NCBI RefSeq assembly: GCF_028280385.1
Contig: NZ_JANQLX010000003.1
Location: 248,001-312,000 of the forward strand
Length of the DNA: 64,000 bases
From: Allomuricauda sp.
Lineage (GTDB): Bacteria > Bacteroidota > Bacteroidia > Flavobacteriales > Flavobacteriaceae
Direction: 5' to 3'
In this document: positions 55,776-64,000 of the stretch, piece by piece
Numbering within the stretch: the first letter of the stretch is position 1
How the letters are laid out: each line of letters starts with the position of its first letter
Translations under genes and position numbers: made by a program
The notes under the pieces: generated by a model
The model's database searches: none
Told to the model about the DNA's origin: nothing
The model's input: the letters and a program-made list of their open reading frames with translations, nothing else

Positions 55776-56717
55776 TTAAAGTTCAGGAAGATTGTCCTTT
55801 ACATTTTTCCAGAAGTAGTGGTCAAAGACGCGGGTACAGCCCACAATGGCACCTTTTTCCATATGGTTGGAAATCCGGATGGGAATCGAAATACCGTTTT
55901 CATTCAAACTTGCCTGGAGCGCTTGACCAAAACAAGCGTAGGATTTGGAAATATTCCCACCCAATACCATGGCATCGGCCTTGAACTTTTCCAACCACGG
56001 AGCAAGAAAGTTTCCTAGGTCGTGGCCAAAATTTTCAAATACTTGTTTGGCCAAAGGGTCAGTTTCAAACCGGATGGCCAGTTCCTTTACGCCAGTAACG
56101 GTTATTCCGCTCAATTCATCATAGGCATTGATACATCCACGGGTTGAGAAGTAATCATCGGCCATACCATCCTTGTAGGGAATGTTCCACAAGCAACCGT
56201 TGGGCGGTACATTGCACCCATTTACCACTGGGATTCCGTTTTCTATGAATCCAGCGCCAAGGCCAGTGCCCAAAGTAATACAGAGTTGCCTTTTTATACT
56301 TTCATCCTCGGCAAGCCAGGCCTCTCCAACAGCAAAGGAGGTGGCATCATTTAAAAAACGAATGGGCAAGGTATCCGATGATATCAACAAGGGAGCAAGG
56401 ATTTGGTCCACCTTTACTTCATTCAGGGCGCCGTATTTAAATCCTTCAGGGTACATGGCAATGCCCTTTTTATAGTTAAAAGGTCCGGGAATGGCAAATC
56501 CAATGCCTTCAAGGGATAAATCGTGGGAGGCACTTAAGGTTTTGTTGAGGGTGTTGGCCCAGGTCTCCATGATCACATCAAAGGGTTCCAGATTGGCCAC
56601 ATGGCTTGTGGCGTAGGTTTCCTTAAGGATTTTCTTTTGTCTTACATCCACCACAGCGGAAGATATATGGGTTCCCCCAATATCCACACCAACAACATAT
56701 GTCCCATTTTCGGCCAT
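55776..56717 (-). CDS. ROK family sugar kinase/regulator
   Basis: VVGVDIGGTHISSAVVD, LGTGLGAGFIENGIPVVNG. Confidence 0.92.
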   Translation of the reverse strand: MAENGTYVVGVDIGGTHISSAVVDVRQKKILKETYATSHVANLEPFDVIMETWANTLNKTLSASHDLSLEGIGFAIPGPFNYKKGIAMYPEGFKYGALNEVKVDQILAPLLISSDTLPIRFLNDATSFAVGEAWLAEDESIKRQLCITLGTGLGAGFIENGIPVVNGCNVPPNGCLWNIPYKDGMADDYFSTRGCINAYDELSGITVTGVKELAIRFETDPLAKQVFENFGHDLGNFLAPWLEKFKADAMVLGGNISKSYACFGQALQASLNENGISIPIRISNHMEKGAIVGCTRVFDHYFWKNVKDNLPEL

Positions 56718-56719
56718 GA

Positions 56720-58159
56720 TCAAGCTTTTAAGGGTTTTACCTGATATCCCTTCAATCCATAGAAAATAAGATAGGCATAGCAGAATACGGGAACAATAAA
56801 CGATAGTTGGATTCCAATTTCATCGGCAACAGCACCTTGAAGAATGGGAACCAATGCCCCGCCAACGATCATCATAACCAAAAGGGAGGAGGCTTGACTG
56901 GTGTATTTGCCCAAGTCCTTGATGGCGAGGGTGAAAATATTGGACCATAAAATGGAATTAAAGGCCCCAATGGCAATGGCGCTCCAAAAGGCAACGGCCC
57001 CACTGGTGCTGATCATTACCGCCAGCAATACAATTACAATGGTGGCAAACAAGGTAAGCACCCTGTTCGGCTTAGAACCCCCCAAGAGGAAGGCCAAATA
57101 GTTGATGATCAAGAAAAAGATAAAGAACTGGATCTCGGCGAAAGGAATGAGTTCCAAAGAAAACACCCCATCGTTGTTCTTTACTCCGGTTATAAAATAG
57201 ATGACCATAAAAGAAAGTATGGAAAGGCCTGCCATGGACAAATATTTTTTGACCTTATCCGTCATACTTCCCATGGCAATTGAGCCTAGAAACCGGCCGA
57301 TCATGGCACCACCCCAGTAATAGGACAGAAATACACCTCCCTGGGATTCATCCATTCCGGCAATGCTCTCCAATTTAAAGAAGTTGATCAAAAAGCTTCC
57401 AATGGTCACTTCGCCACCCACATAAACAAAAATGGCGATCATGCCCAGGACCACGTGCCTAAATTTTAGTACATACAATCCCTTTTCCAAGGTTTCGGTG
57501 TTTTTAAAGGAAGGCAGGTTGATGAATTTGATCACCACAGCCAATAAAAAGAACAGTCCGCCATAAATCAAATATGGAATTTTAAGGGAATCCACAGTAA
57601 TCTCACCATTGGAGAACACCTTGTACAAAAGAATGGCGCCCACCAGCGGGGCCAAGGTTGCTCCGAAGGAATTAAATCCCTGGGCCAAATTGAGCCGACT
57701 CGATGCCGTCTCTTGTTTTCCTAATATAGCGGCATACGGATTGGCGGCAATCTGCAAGATCGTCACACCCGAAGCCAACACAAACAAGGCACTGAGAAAA
57801 ATACCATAACGTTGGAAAATGGTGGCGGGATAAAACAGACAACAACCCAATCCACAGAGCAGTAGCCCGATAATGATCCCATTCTTATATCCAATCCTGG
57901 AAATGGGATCTCCTTTGCTCACCGAAACAATAAAGTACAACAGGGATATGATAAAAAATGCGCCAAAAAAGGCAAATTGAATCAGGGCCGCCTGAAAATA
58001 ACTTAGCTCAAAGACCTCCTTCAGGTGGGGAATGAGCACATCGTTCATGACCGTAATAAACCCCCACATAAAAAACAGGAAGGTTATGGTCAAAAAAGGT
58101 TTCCTGTAATTGGTGGTAGCCGATGCTACAGTAGGAGGGGAGTTGGGTATAGTCGCCAT
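56720..58159 (-). CDS. Sugar MFS transporter (FucP/GluP-like)
   Basis: FFMWGFITVMNDVLIPHLKEVFELSYFQAALIQFAFFGAFFI; SSRLNLAQGFNSFGATLAPLVGA. Confidence 0.93.
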   Translation of the reverse strand: MATIPNSPPTVASATTNYRKPFLTITFLFFMWGFITVMNDVLIPHLKEVFELSYFQAALIQFAFFGAFFIISLLYFIVSVSKGDPISRIGYKNGIIIGLLLCGLGCCLFYPATIFQRYGIFLSALFVLASGVTILQIAANPYAAILGKQETASSRLNLAQGFNSFGATLAPLVGAILLYKVFSNGEITVDSLKIPYLIYGGLFFLLAVVIKFINLPSFKNTETLEKGLYVLKFRHVVLGMIAIFVYVGGEVTIGSFLINFFKLESIAGMDESQGGVFLSYYWGGAMIGRFLGSIAMGSMTDKVKKYLSMAGLSILSFMVIYFITGVKNNDGVFSLELIPFAEIQFFIFFLIINYLAFLLGGSKPNRVLTLFATIVIVLLAVMISTSGAVAFWSAIAIGAFNSILWSNIFTLAIKDLGKYTSQASSLLVMMIVGGALVPILQGAVADEIGIQLSFIVPVFCYAYLIFYGLKGYQVKPLKA

Positions 58160-58202
58160 CAGGGTCGGGTTAGTTGTTTATTGGTTAAATTGTTGGTTGT
58201 TC

Positions 58203-61200
58203 TTAAGGTGTTGGATTGGACGTGATTTCCAAAAAATCCAAGGGTTCGTTATTGTTGCCCACAACAATATGGGTCTTGTCCTTTATCTGGATATAACTCA
58301 TGTTCTTAACATCCCTGGAAAGGAATAATCCGGATTCATCCGCATTGATAGCCGCAAATTGGGCGTTTCCTTTATTTTTCAATAGCATGCCATAGCCTGC
58401 ATCATTTCTTGGGGTCTCAATCTCAGAGGCAAAAAGATTACCAGCAATGATCAGATCTTCCAGTCCATCTTGGTCCATATCTTGGAACAAAATGGCATTG
58501 ATGGATGAGATCTGCGCAATTTCAGGGAATGCTACAAATTCAAAATTCCCCCCGCCGTTGTTTTTCAGTACACCACTTTTAAAGTTATAGGCGGTTAAAT
58601 GGAGGGCTTCTGATAGGTTGTCTTGCCCATAAATATCCTTTACCGTGGATTTTCCGAACACATCGTAGGTCGGGGTAATCTTTTTAATGGAAGGCATTTG
58701 TTGGGAAGAGCATTCCCTCCCACGAACGGGATAAAGGTCTCCAAAATTGTAGTACCCCAATACGAGGTCCCTTTTGCCATTCCCGTCAAAATCGTGATAA
58801 AAGACTTCAAAGGGTTCTTCGTGGTTGGCCTTGTATTTATAATTCTGGCCCAAATTGCCCAGAACATAGTCCTCATCGCCGTCATGGTCTATATCCATGG
58901 CATTAATAGCATAGTACCATCCGGAAAGCCCTTCAACCGAAGGAAGGTTTCCATTCCCAAAAATCCCGTTTCTATTTTCGAGAAAAGTGGGTTGCATCCA
59001 TTCTCCCACCACGCAGAGGTCCAAATCATTGTCTTGGTCAAAATCGGTCCATACCGCATCGGTGACCAAACCTATGGAGCTTAGGGATGGGGCCATCGTT
59101 TCCGTTATGTCCACAAAGGTTCCCTTTTCGTTTTTGAGCAAATAACTGCTGGCCGGTGCCGGATAGTCATGGGGAATAAACCTACCTCCAACGAATAGGT
59201 CCTTATAGCCATCTTGGTCAAAGTCCGCTATTTTGATTTTTGAAGTACTGGCGTGTATTTGTGGCAACAGGTCTTTTCTTAGTCTGAATGTACCGTTCCG
59301 GTTTTCATATAATCTATCAGCGTAATTTGCGGAGCCCTGTTCAAACTCATTGCCGCCAGATGCCACGATAAGGTCCTGGTCCCCATCATTGTCAAAATCG
59401 AAAAACTGGGCATCCACATCTTCAAAGTCCACTTCATTTTCGAAGGATTGATGTAATTTAAAAGTACCATCCGCCCGTTGTACATAGACTGATGAAGCAT
59501 TGCCGGTACTTTGGCCCACAAACAAATCTTCTTTTTGGTCTCCATTGACATCGCCAACGGCAACCGCGGGCCCAAAATTGGACAATTTATGGGGTAACAA
59601 AACTTGAATGCGGTAATCATCAAAATCGTTTTCCACATGGGCTATTTCCTCTATCCCGGTGGATTTTTGAAAGAGCGCGTCGGCTTGGCCATCTGAACTT
59701 TTGTTTTGGGCAGTTGGATCATAGGTGATGGTAAGCGTGGTATTGATTTCCGGGTTGGGGATGTGCTGGGCTTCATCTTTTGACCAGTAGACGACCAAGG
59801 AATCCACCTTGAGTTTATCTCCCAATCCTATATTGATCTTTGGGGGAACGGAGGATTGATATCCCCGCACGCTATAGTTGTCATATACCTGGGAGGTGCC
59901 ATCCATATAAAGTTTGACCTTGGCACCAATTCCCATCGAATTTTTTTCTGGCCCTTTGAACTGTAGTTTCAAAAAGTTCGCATTGGGCAATACATTGGAG
60001 TTGTTTTTAAGGATGGTGGCTTTTTCATCCACGTTGTTCACCACAACATCCAAATCGCCATCGTTGTCCAAATCGGCATAGGCGGCACCGTTGGAGTAGG
60101 TGCTCTTTACATTCTTAACCCAGGTTTTGGACGTGTTTTGGAACGATAGACCTCCTAGGTTTCGGTAGAAATAGTTTTCATAGGGGCGATGCGGTGTGCT
60201 ATTGATCAAGTACATGATCTTTTCCGGATTGGAAAGTGCATCGGAATGCTCCCCGAGGTATTGTTTCATTTTGGCATCAAAATCCTTGTTCCTAAAATCC
60301 CTTTTGATCCCGTTGGTAATAAAGATGTCTTTAAGACCGTCATTGTCAAAATCGGCCATAAGCGGGGCCCAGCTCCAATCCGTATTGGAAATACCGGTCA
60401 TTTGGCCAATGTCTGAAAAGAAGGGAACACCGGCACTGTCAATATGGGAGCTATTTTTTTGAAGGGTATTGTACATGTATTGGTAGTGCTTGCCAGCGGC
60501 CACATTGTCGTTGAACTTCTGTGGATTCATGCTTGCCATACTGGTTTTCATCCCATAATTGTCCTCAGAAACCATGTCCAAGGTCATTATATCCAGATAG
60601 CCGTCATTATCAAAGTCGGCAATATCGTTGCCCATGGAGAAGTTTGACATATGGTTCATGGCCTGTTTGCCCACTTCCTTAAAGGTGCCGTCCTTTTGGT
60701 TGATGTATAAGTAGTCCGGTTCATCGTAGTCATTGGAGATATAGAGGTCGGGCCAGCCATCTTTATTAAGGTCGCCCACCCCAACTCCAAGGCCATAGGC
60801 AATGGCATTGGAATATATGCCGGCTTTTTCGGTTACGTTGACGTAGGTGCCGTCTTGGTTTTCGTAAAATCTGTCACCATAGGGAGAAATGGTGTTCACA
60901 TCTCCCAGCCCAAACGTCTGGGGGTTATGGTTCATGAGATACATGTCCAAATCGCCATCCAGGTCGTAATCTATAAAAGCTGATTGAATGGAGTTTCCGG
61001 TATCGTTGAGACCATACTGCTCGGCGGCTTCCTCAAAAATTGGAATTCCCTTGGCATTGGGGCCTTTGTTGATATAGAGTTCGTTTTGTATCAAGGCTTT
61101 TCGGGAATACGGACCTGATTTACATACGTAGATGTCCAAAAGGCCATCATTGTTGATATCCACCATATTGGCCCCTGTTGTCCAACCTTTTTGACCTTTG

Positions 61201-61535
61201 GTACCCGAAGGTCCCGTAATGTCCTCAAACTCCAAATCCCCTTGGTTGAGGTACAGGACATTGTCACTCAAATTGGAGGTAAAATAAATGTCTTCCAGAC
61301 CATCGTTGTTTACATCGCCCACGGCAACGCCACCACCGTTGTACACATATTCGTATACGAAGGAATTGGTAAGTGAATTTTCCACTATGGTATTCACAAA
61401 GTGGATATTGGTATGATCGCTGTCCAGTTCTTCAAACAGAAACGAGGGATCGTCTTTTTGTGTGCTGCACGAGATGACAAGCGTGGCCATGATCATATGG
61501 AATGACCATAGTACAGAGGTTGTTTTCATTTTCAT
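58203..61535 (-). CDS. VCBS repeat/ASPIC-UnbV (CRTAC1-like) lipoprotein
   Basis: YNGGGVAVGDVNNDGLEDIYFTSNLSDNVLYLNQGDLEFEDIT repeats; NYSVRGYQSSVPPKINIGLGDKLKVDSLVVYW. Confidence 0.93.
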   Translation of the reverse strand: MKMKTTSVLWSFHMIMATLVISCSTQKDDPSFLFEELDSDHTNIHFVNTIVENSLTNSFVYEYVYNGGGVAVGDVNNDGLEDIYFTSNLSDNVLYLNQGDLEFEDITGPSGTKGQKGWTTGANMVDINNDGLLDIYVCKSGPYSRKALIQNELYINKGPNAKGIPIFEEAAEQYGLNDTGNSIQSAFIDYDLDGDLDMYLMNHNPQTFGLGDVNTISPYGDRFYENQDGTYVNVTEKAGIYSNAIAYGLGVGVGDLNKDGWPDLYISNDYDEPDYLYINQKDGTFKEVGKQAMNHMSNFSMGNDIADFDNDGYLDIMTLDMVSEDNYGMKTSMASMNPQKFNDNVAAGKHYQYMYNTLQKNSSHIDSAGVPFFSDIGQMTGISNTDWSWAPLMADFDNDGLKDIFITNGIKRDFRNKDFDAKMKQYLGEHSDALSNPEKIMYLINSTPHRPYENYFYRNLGGLSFQNTSKTWVKNVKSTYSNGAAYADLDNDGDLDVVVNNVDEKATILKNNSNVLPNANFLKLQFKGPEKNSMGIGAKVKLYMDGTSQVYDNYSVRGYQSSVPPKINIGLGDKLKVDSLVVYWSKDEAQHIPNPEINTTLTITYDPTAQNKSSDGQADALFQKSTGIEEIAHVENDFDDYRIQVLLPHKLSNFGPAVAVGDVNGDQKEDLFVGQSTGNASSVYVQRADGTFKLHQSFENEVDFEDVDAQFFDFDNDGDQDLIVASGGNEFEQGSANYADRLYENRNGTFRLRKDLLPQIHASTSKIKIADFDQDGYKDLFVGGRFIPHDYPAPASSYLLKNEKGTFVDITETMAPSLSSIGLVTDAVWTDFDQDNDLDLCVVGEWMQPTFLENRNGIFGNGNLPSVEGLSGWYYAINAMDIDHDGDEDYVLGNLGQNYKYKANHEEPFEVFYHDFDGNGKRDLVLGYYNFGDLYPVRGRECSSQQMPSIKKITPTYDVFGKSTVKDIYGQDNLSEALHLTAYNFKSGVLKNNGGGNFEFVAFPEIAQISSINAILFQDMDQDGLEDLIIAGNLFASEIETPRNDAGYGMLLKNKGNAQFAAINADESGLFLSRDVKNMSYIQIKDKTHIVVGNNNEPLDFLEITSNPTP

Positions 61536-61594
61536 TAGTAGTGGTTATAAACCATCCGGGGATGGTATTGACTAACGTGAAAGAAGTTATAAAA

Positions 61595-61624
61595 AAGTAA
61601 AGGAAGATTGCTCTTCCTTTACTT
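61595..61624 (-). terminator. Terminator after susD-like gene
   Basis: Perfect 13-bp arms AAGTAAAGGAAGA-TTGC-TCTTCCTTTACTT, minus-strand T-run. Confidence 0.85.
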
Positions 61625-61695
61625 ATTTAAGTACAAATGAAACTAACTCAAACTATAAATTAATCTAACTTAATGGATTACTCTACAGTAAGCTC

Positions 61696-63384
61696 TTATT
61701 GCGCAAACCACAAGGTTGTTGCTTGCTCATCAGGCCCTTGGGCAGTGATGGCTGCAGCGAAATTTGGGTTTTCTTGCGCGCCAGAACCATATCTCATACG
61801 TTGAGGATAGGCTCCGTTCAATTCTCCTAAAGCAAAGATGATCGGATCGGTAACACCAGCAGACAATTCGGCTGGATACCCTGTCTTACGAACTACGGAC
61901 CAAGCTTCAAAACCATCAGTATAGCTAGCTAACCAACGTTGGTTTGCAATTTTCTCCAATCTTTCATCTTCAGTTCCTCCTGTGATGTCTGCGATGGGCT
62001 GTGCAGCATAAGCGGCAGCATCCCCGGCACCAATGCCCCAAAGTTTCATGGCTTCTTCAATTCCAGCATTCATCATTGCCTGGGCATCTCCAGTGGCAAT
62101 ACCTCTTACTATAGCTTCAGCTTGCAAGAAATAGGCCTCTGCACTGGAAAGGATGATTTCTGGATATCCGTCCACTTGCTTTCCGCGAGGAGTGATAACG
62201 TCATCAGAAGGTGTAGAGAACATATCGTATCTCATAAAGGAATATGTATCTCCGTTAACCCTTACCGGCTGACCAATGAACTGTCCTGAACCAACTTCAA
62301 TAGTGGTTACGGTTCCTGCAGTGGACATAGTGTAGTTGGCACCAGCAGCGTCCAAATTAGCTACAATAAAATCCAAACGATCCTGGAAGTTAGGGTCTGG
62401 TGGATCGGAAGCAGCAGAATCAAAGTCGAAAGAACCTCCTTTAGCTGGTTGTACGTAGGCCGTTAAGCGTGGATCATTGTTGTCCTTCAACATGTTCACC
62501 AACGTGCTGGAAACGGTCCAGTCAGAACCACCTCCGAAATCGTGCCATACGTCACCGTAGGCGGCTGAGGCCCATTTGCTGATCTCGAAATCCTTGATCA
62601 TGGTAACGCTACCTGAAGAGGCATCCAATAATGGAGCACCCATGGCAGAGGTAATGGTAGCTGTGGCAAAATCATCACCAGGAGCTCCCAAGGCTCTCAT
62701 CCCTATTCTAAGCTTCAAGGTATTGGCCAAACGCTTCCACTGTTGTAGGTCTCCCCCACAGTAGATGTCATTGGAACCTGCATCATCAACCCCGATACCG
62801 GTTCTTTCGGTATCACCAATAATGGACATGGCTTGATCTAGGTCGGCAATAATACCTTTGTAGATAGTTGCTTGTGTATCATACGCAGGAGTCAGAATAC
62901 CATCTACACCGGCTTCGGTGAAAGGAACCATACCAAATGTATCCGTGTACAACTGATAGTAAAGGCCTTTCATGATCAAAGACATGGCGTACATGTACTG
63001 ATTCTCGAACTCGCCACCTTCCGCGGTCAAATCCCCAAAGGACTTGATGTTGCCAAAGTAACCGGCCAACCAGCCGTAGGTTGCATCTGTATAACTTGCG
63101 TTGAAGTTGTAGCAAAGTCCATCACTCCACCAAGAGGAATTGTGTCCAAAAGTAAAGTGACCTGCAAATCTATCCGAGTGGATCAACTGCGCTCTCCAAT
63201 ATACAAATCTGTTTGGAGCATAAAGACCCACCTGGGAACTCGTCAAAAAGAACTTGGCACTTACCTCGTCGGTAAGAAAACCTTGTGTGTTTGTGTTAAT
63301 GTCATCAAAGTCCTCGGTACAGCTATTGAAGACAAACATAGCCGCAACAAGACCAAATAACCATAATTTGTTTTTTCTCATCAT
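61696..63384 (-). CDS. SusD/RagB family nutrient-binding lipoprotein
   Basis: Lipobox VFNSC; SQVGLYAPNRFVYWRAQLIHSDRFAGHF; QWKRLANTLKLRIGMR. Confidence 0.93.
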   Translation of the reverse strand: MMRKNKLWLFGLVAAMFVFNSCTEDFDDINTNTQGFLTDEVSAKFFLTSSQVGLYAPNRFVYWRAQLIHSDRFAGHFTFGHNSSWWSDGLCYNFNASYTDATYGWLAGYFGNIKSFGDLTAEGGEFENQYMYAMSLIMKGLYYQLYTDTFGMVPFTEAGVDGILTPAYDTQATIYKGIIADLDQAMSIIGDTERTGIGVDDAGSNDIYCGGDLQQWKRLANTLKLRIGMRALGAPGDDFATATITSAMGAPLLDASSGSVTMIKDFEISKWASAAYGDVWHDFGGGSDWTVSSTLVNMLKDNNDPRLTAYVQPAKGGSFDFDSAASDPPDPNFQDRLDFIVANLDAAGANYTMSTAGTVTTIEVGSGQFIGQPVRVNGDTYSFMRYDMFSTPSDDVITPRGKQVDGYPEIILSSAEAYFLQAEAIVRGIATGDAQAMMNAGIEEAMKLWGIGAGDAAAYAAQPIADITGGTEDERLEKIANQRWLASYTDGFEAWSVVRKTGYPAELSAGVTDPIIFALGELNGAYPQRMRYGSGAQENPNFAAAITAQGPDEQATTLWFAQ

Positions 63385-63392
63385 TGCAATTT

Positions 63393-64000
63393 TTAGAAGT
63401 TAACATTTAAACTCAAGCCTAGACTCCTTGAGGTAGGAAGGGCATAGAATAGAACACCTTGCCCAAAGTTGCCTGTAGAGTAGCTAGACTCGGGGTCAAA
63501 ATTATCAGCCTTTTTATAAATAAAGAACAGATTCCTTCCAATAAAGCTAAGTGAAGCATTTTGGATAAATGTATCTTTTAACAATTTATTAGGAAATTGG
63601 TAACTTAAGCTTAATTCCCTGAGTCTGAAGTTGGTTTGGTCAAAAACATACTCCGAACCGATACCACTTACAGAGCCCCAGTAATCTTGCGCACTGATGG
63701 TAGTGGTGTTAGGTGAGAAAGTTCCATCGCCATTGTCAACAACACCTTCAACCAAGATTCCTCCATCACGGAACTGTAGGGATCTTTCAGAAACCCCGGT
63801 TGCATCCATGGCTGAATCAGTGAAAGAGAATACTTCACCACCTACCCTGAAGTCAACCAAGGTGTTCAAAGTGAAGTTTTTGTATCTAAAGGTATTGGTA
63901 ATACCACCAGAATAATCTGGCTGATAGTTACCGAATTTCTCACGCTCTGCAGTAGCTCTTGGACGACCTTCTGCTGTTACGATCAATTGTCCATCGTCAT
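63393..64000 (-). CDS. SusC/RagA family TonB-linked outer membrane protein, C-terminal end (truncated at window edge)
   Basis: NYQPDYSGGITNTFRYKNFTLNTLVDFRVGGEVFSFTD; frame open to window edge. Confidence 0.92.
   Translation of the reverse strand, partial: DDGQLIVTAEGRPRATAEREKFGNYQPDYSGGITNTFRYKNFTLNTLVDFRVGGEVFSFTDSAMDATGVSERSLQFRDGGILVEGVVDNGDGTFSPNTTTISAQDYWGSVSGIGSEYVFDQTNFRLRELSLSYQFPNKLLKDTFIQNASLSFIGRNLFFIYKKADNFDPESSYSTGNFGQGVLFYALPTSRSLGLSLNVNF

Noticed and set aside
1-64000. CRISPR arrays, rRNA genes, phage or transposase genes
   Set aside because: None seen; the tandem repeats present are protein-coding repeats or short regulatory repeats.

Overview
This 64-kb window is a chromosomal segment of a Bacteroidota genome, most likely a Flavobacteriaceae member. 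Supporting signs are TAnnTTTG-type -7 promoter boxes, T9SS-type cell-surface proteins, PorP/SprF proteins, and a SusC/SusD pair at the right edge. Both outer genes (a reprolysin-like T9SS protease and SusC) are cut by the window. All calls come from reading the sequence and the supplied ORF track; no database search was run. Main blocks: (1) housekeeping pth-rplY-prs; (2) a tRNA-Leu(CAA) whose 5' 30 nt are duplicated upstream, with the duplicate split by two short palindromes and a GIY-YIG ORF packed between the two copies; (3) two convergent operons (TetR, ABC1/UbiB kinase, folE, SDR, glutathione peroxidase versus TIGR03643/DUF2805, flavin reductase, DUF2256, photolyase, CIA30), bracketed by two copies of the same 11-16-11 inverted-repeat operator; (4) a putative Zur-controlled zinc module (MerC-like gene divergent from a His-rich MacB/LolC-type ABC transporter, two CFFCG secreted proteins and a Fur/Zur regulator); (5) a 2.96-kaa repeat adhesin with PorP and OmpA proteins; (6) an ECF sigma factor with surface proteins, DUF4097/DUF2807-like proteins and a TonB receptor; (7) a siroheme/DUF4202 block; (8) a LytTR two-component system next to genes whose upstream regions carry 9-bp direct repeats at 21-bp period; (9) a second adhesin/PorP/OmpA module with a GC-rich repeat island; (10) a ROK/MFS/VCBS/SusD/SusC sugar locus. 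The strongest candidates for something undescribed are the split-tRNA/GIY-YIG unit, the two-operator photolyase/pterin regulon, and the 21-bp-phased LytTR-like sites.
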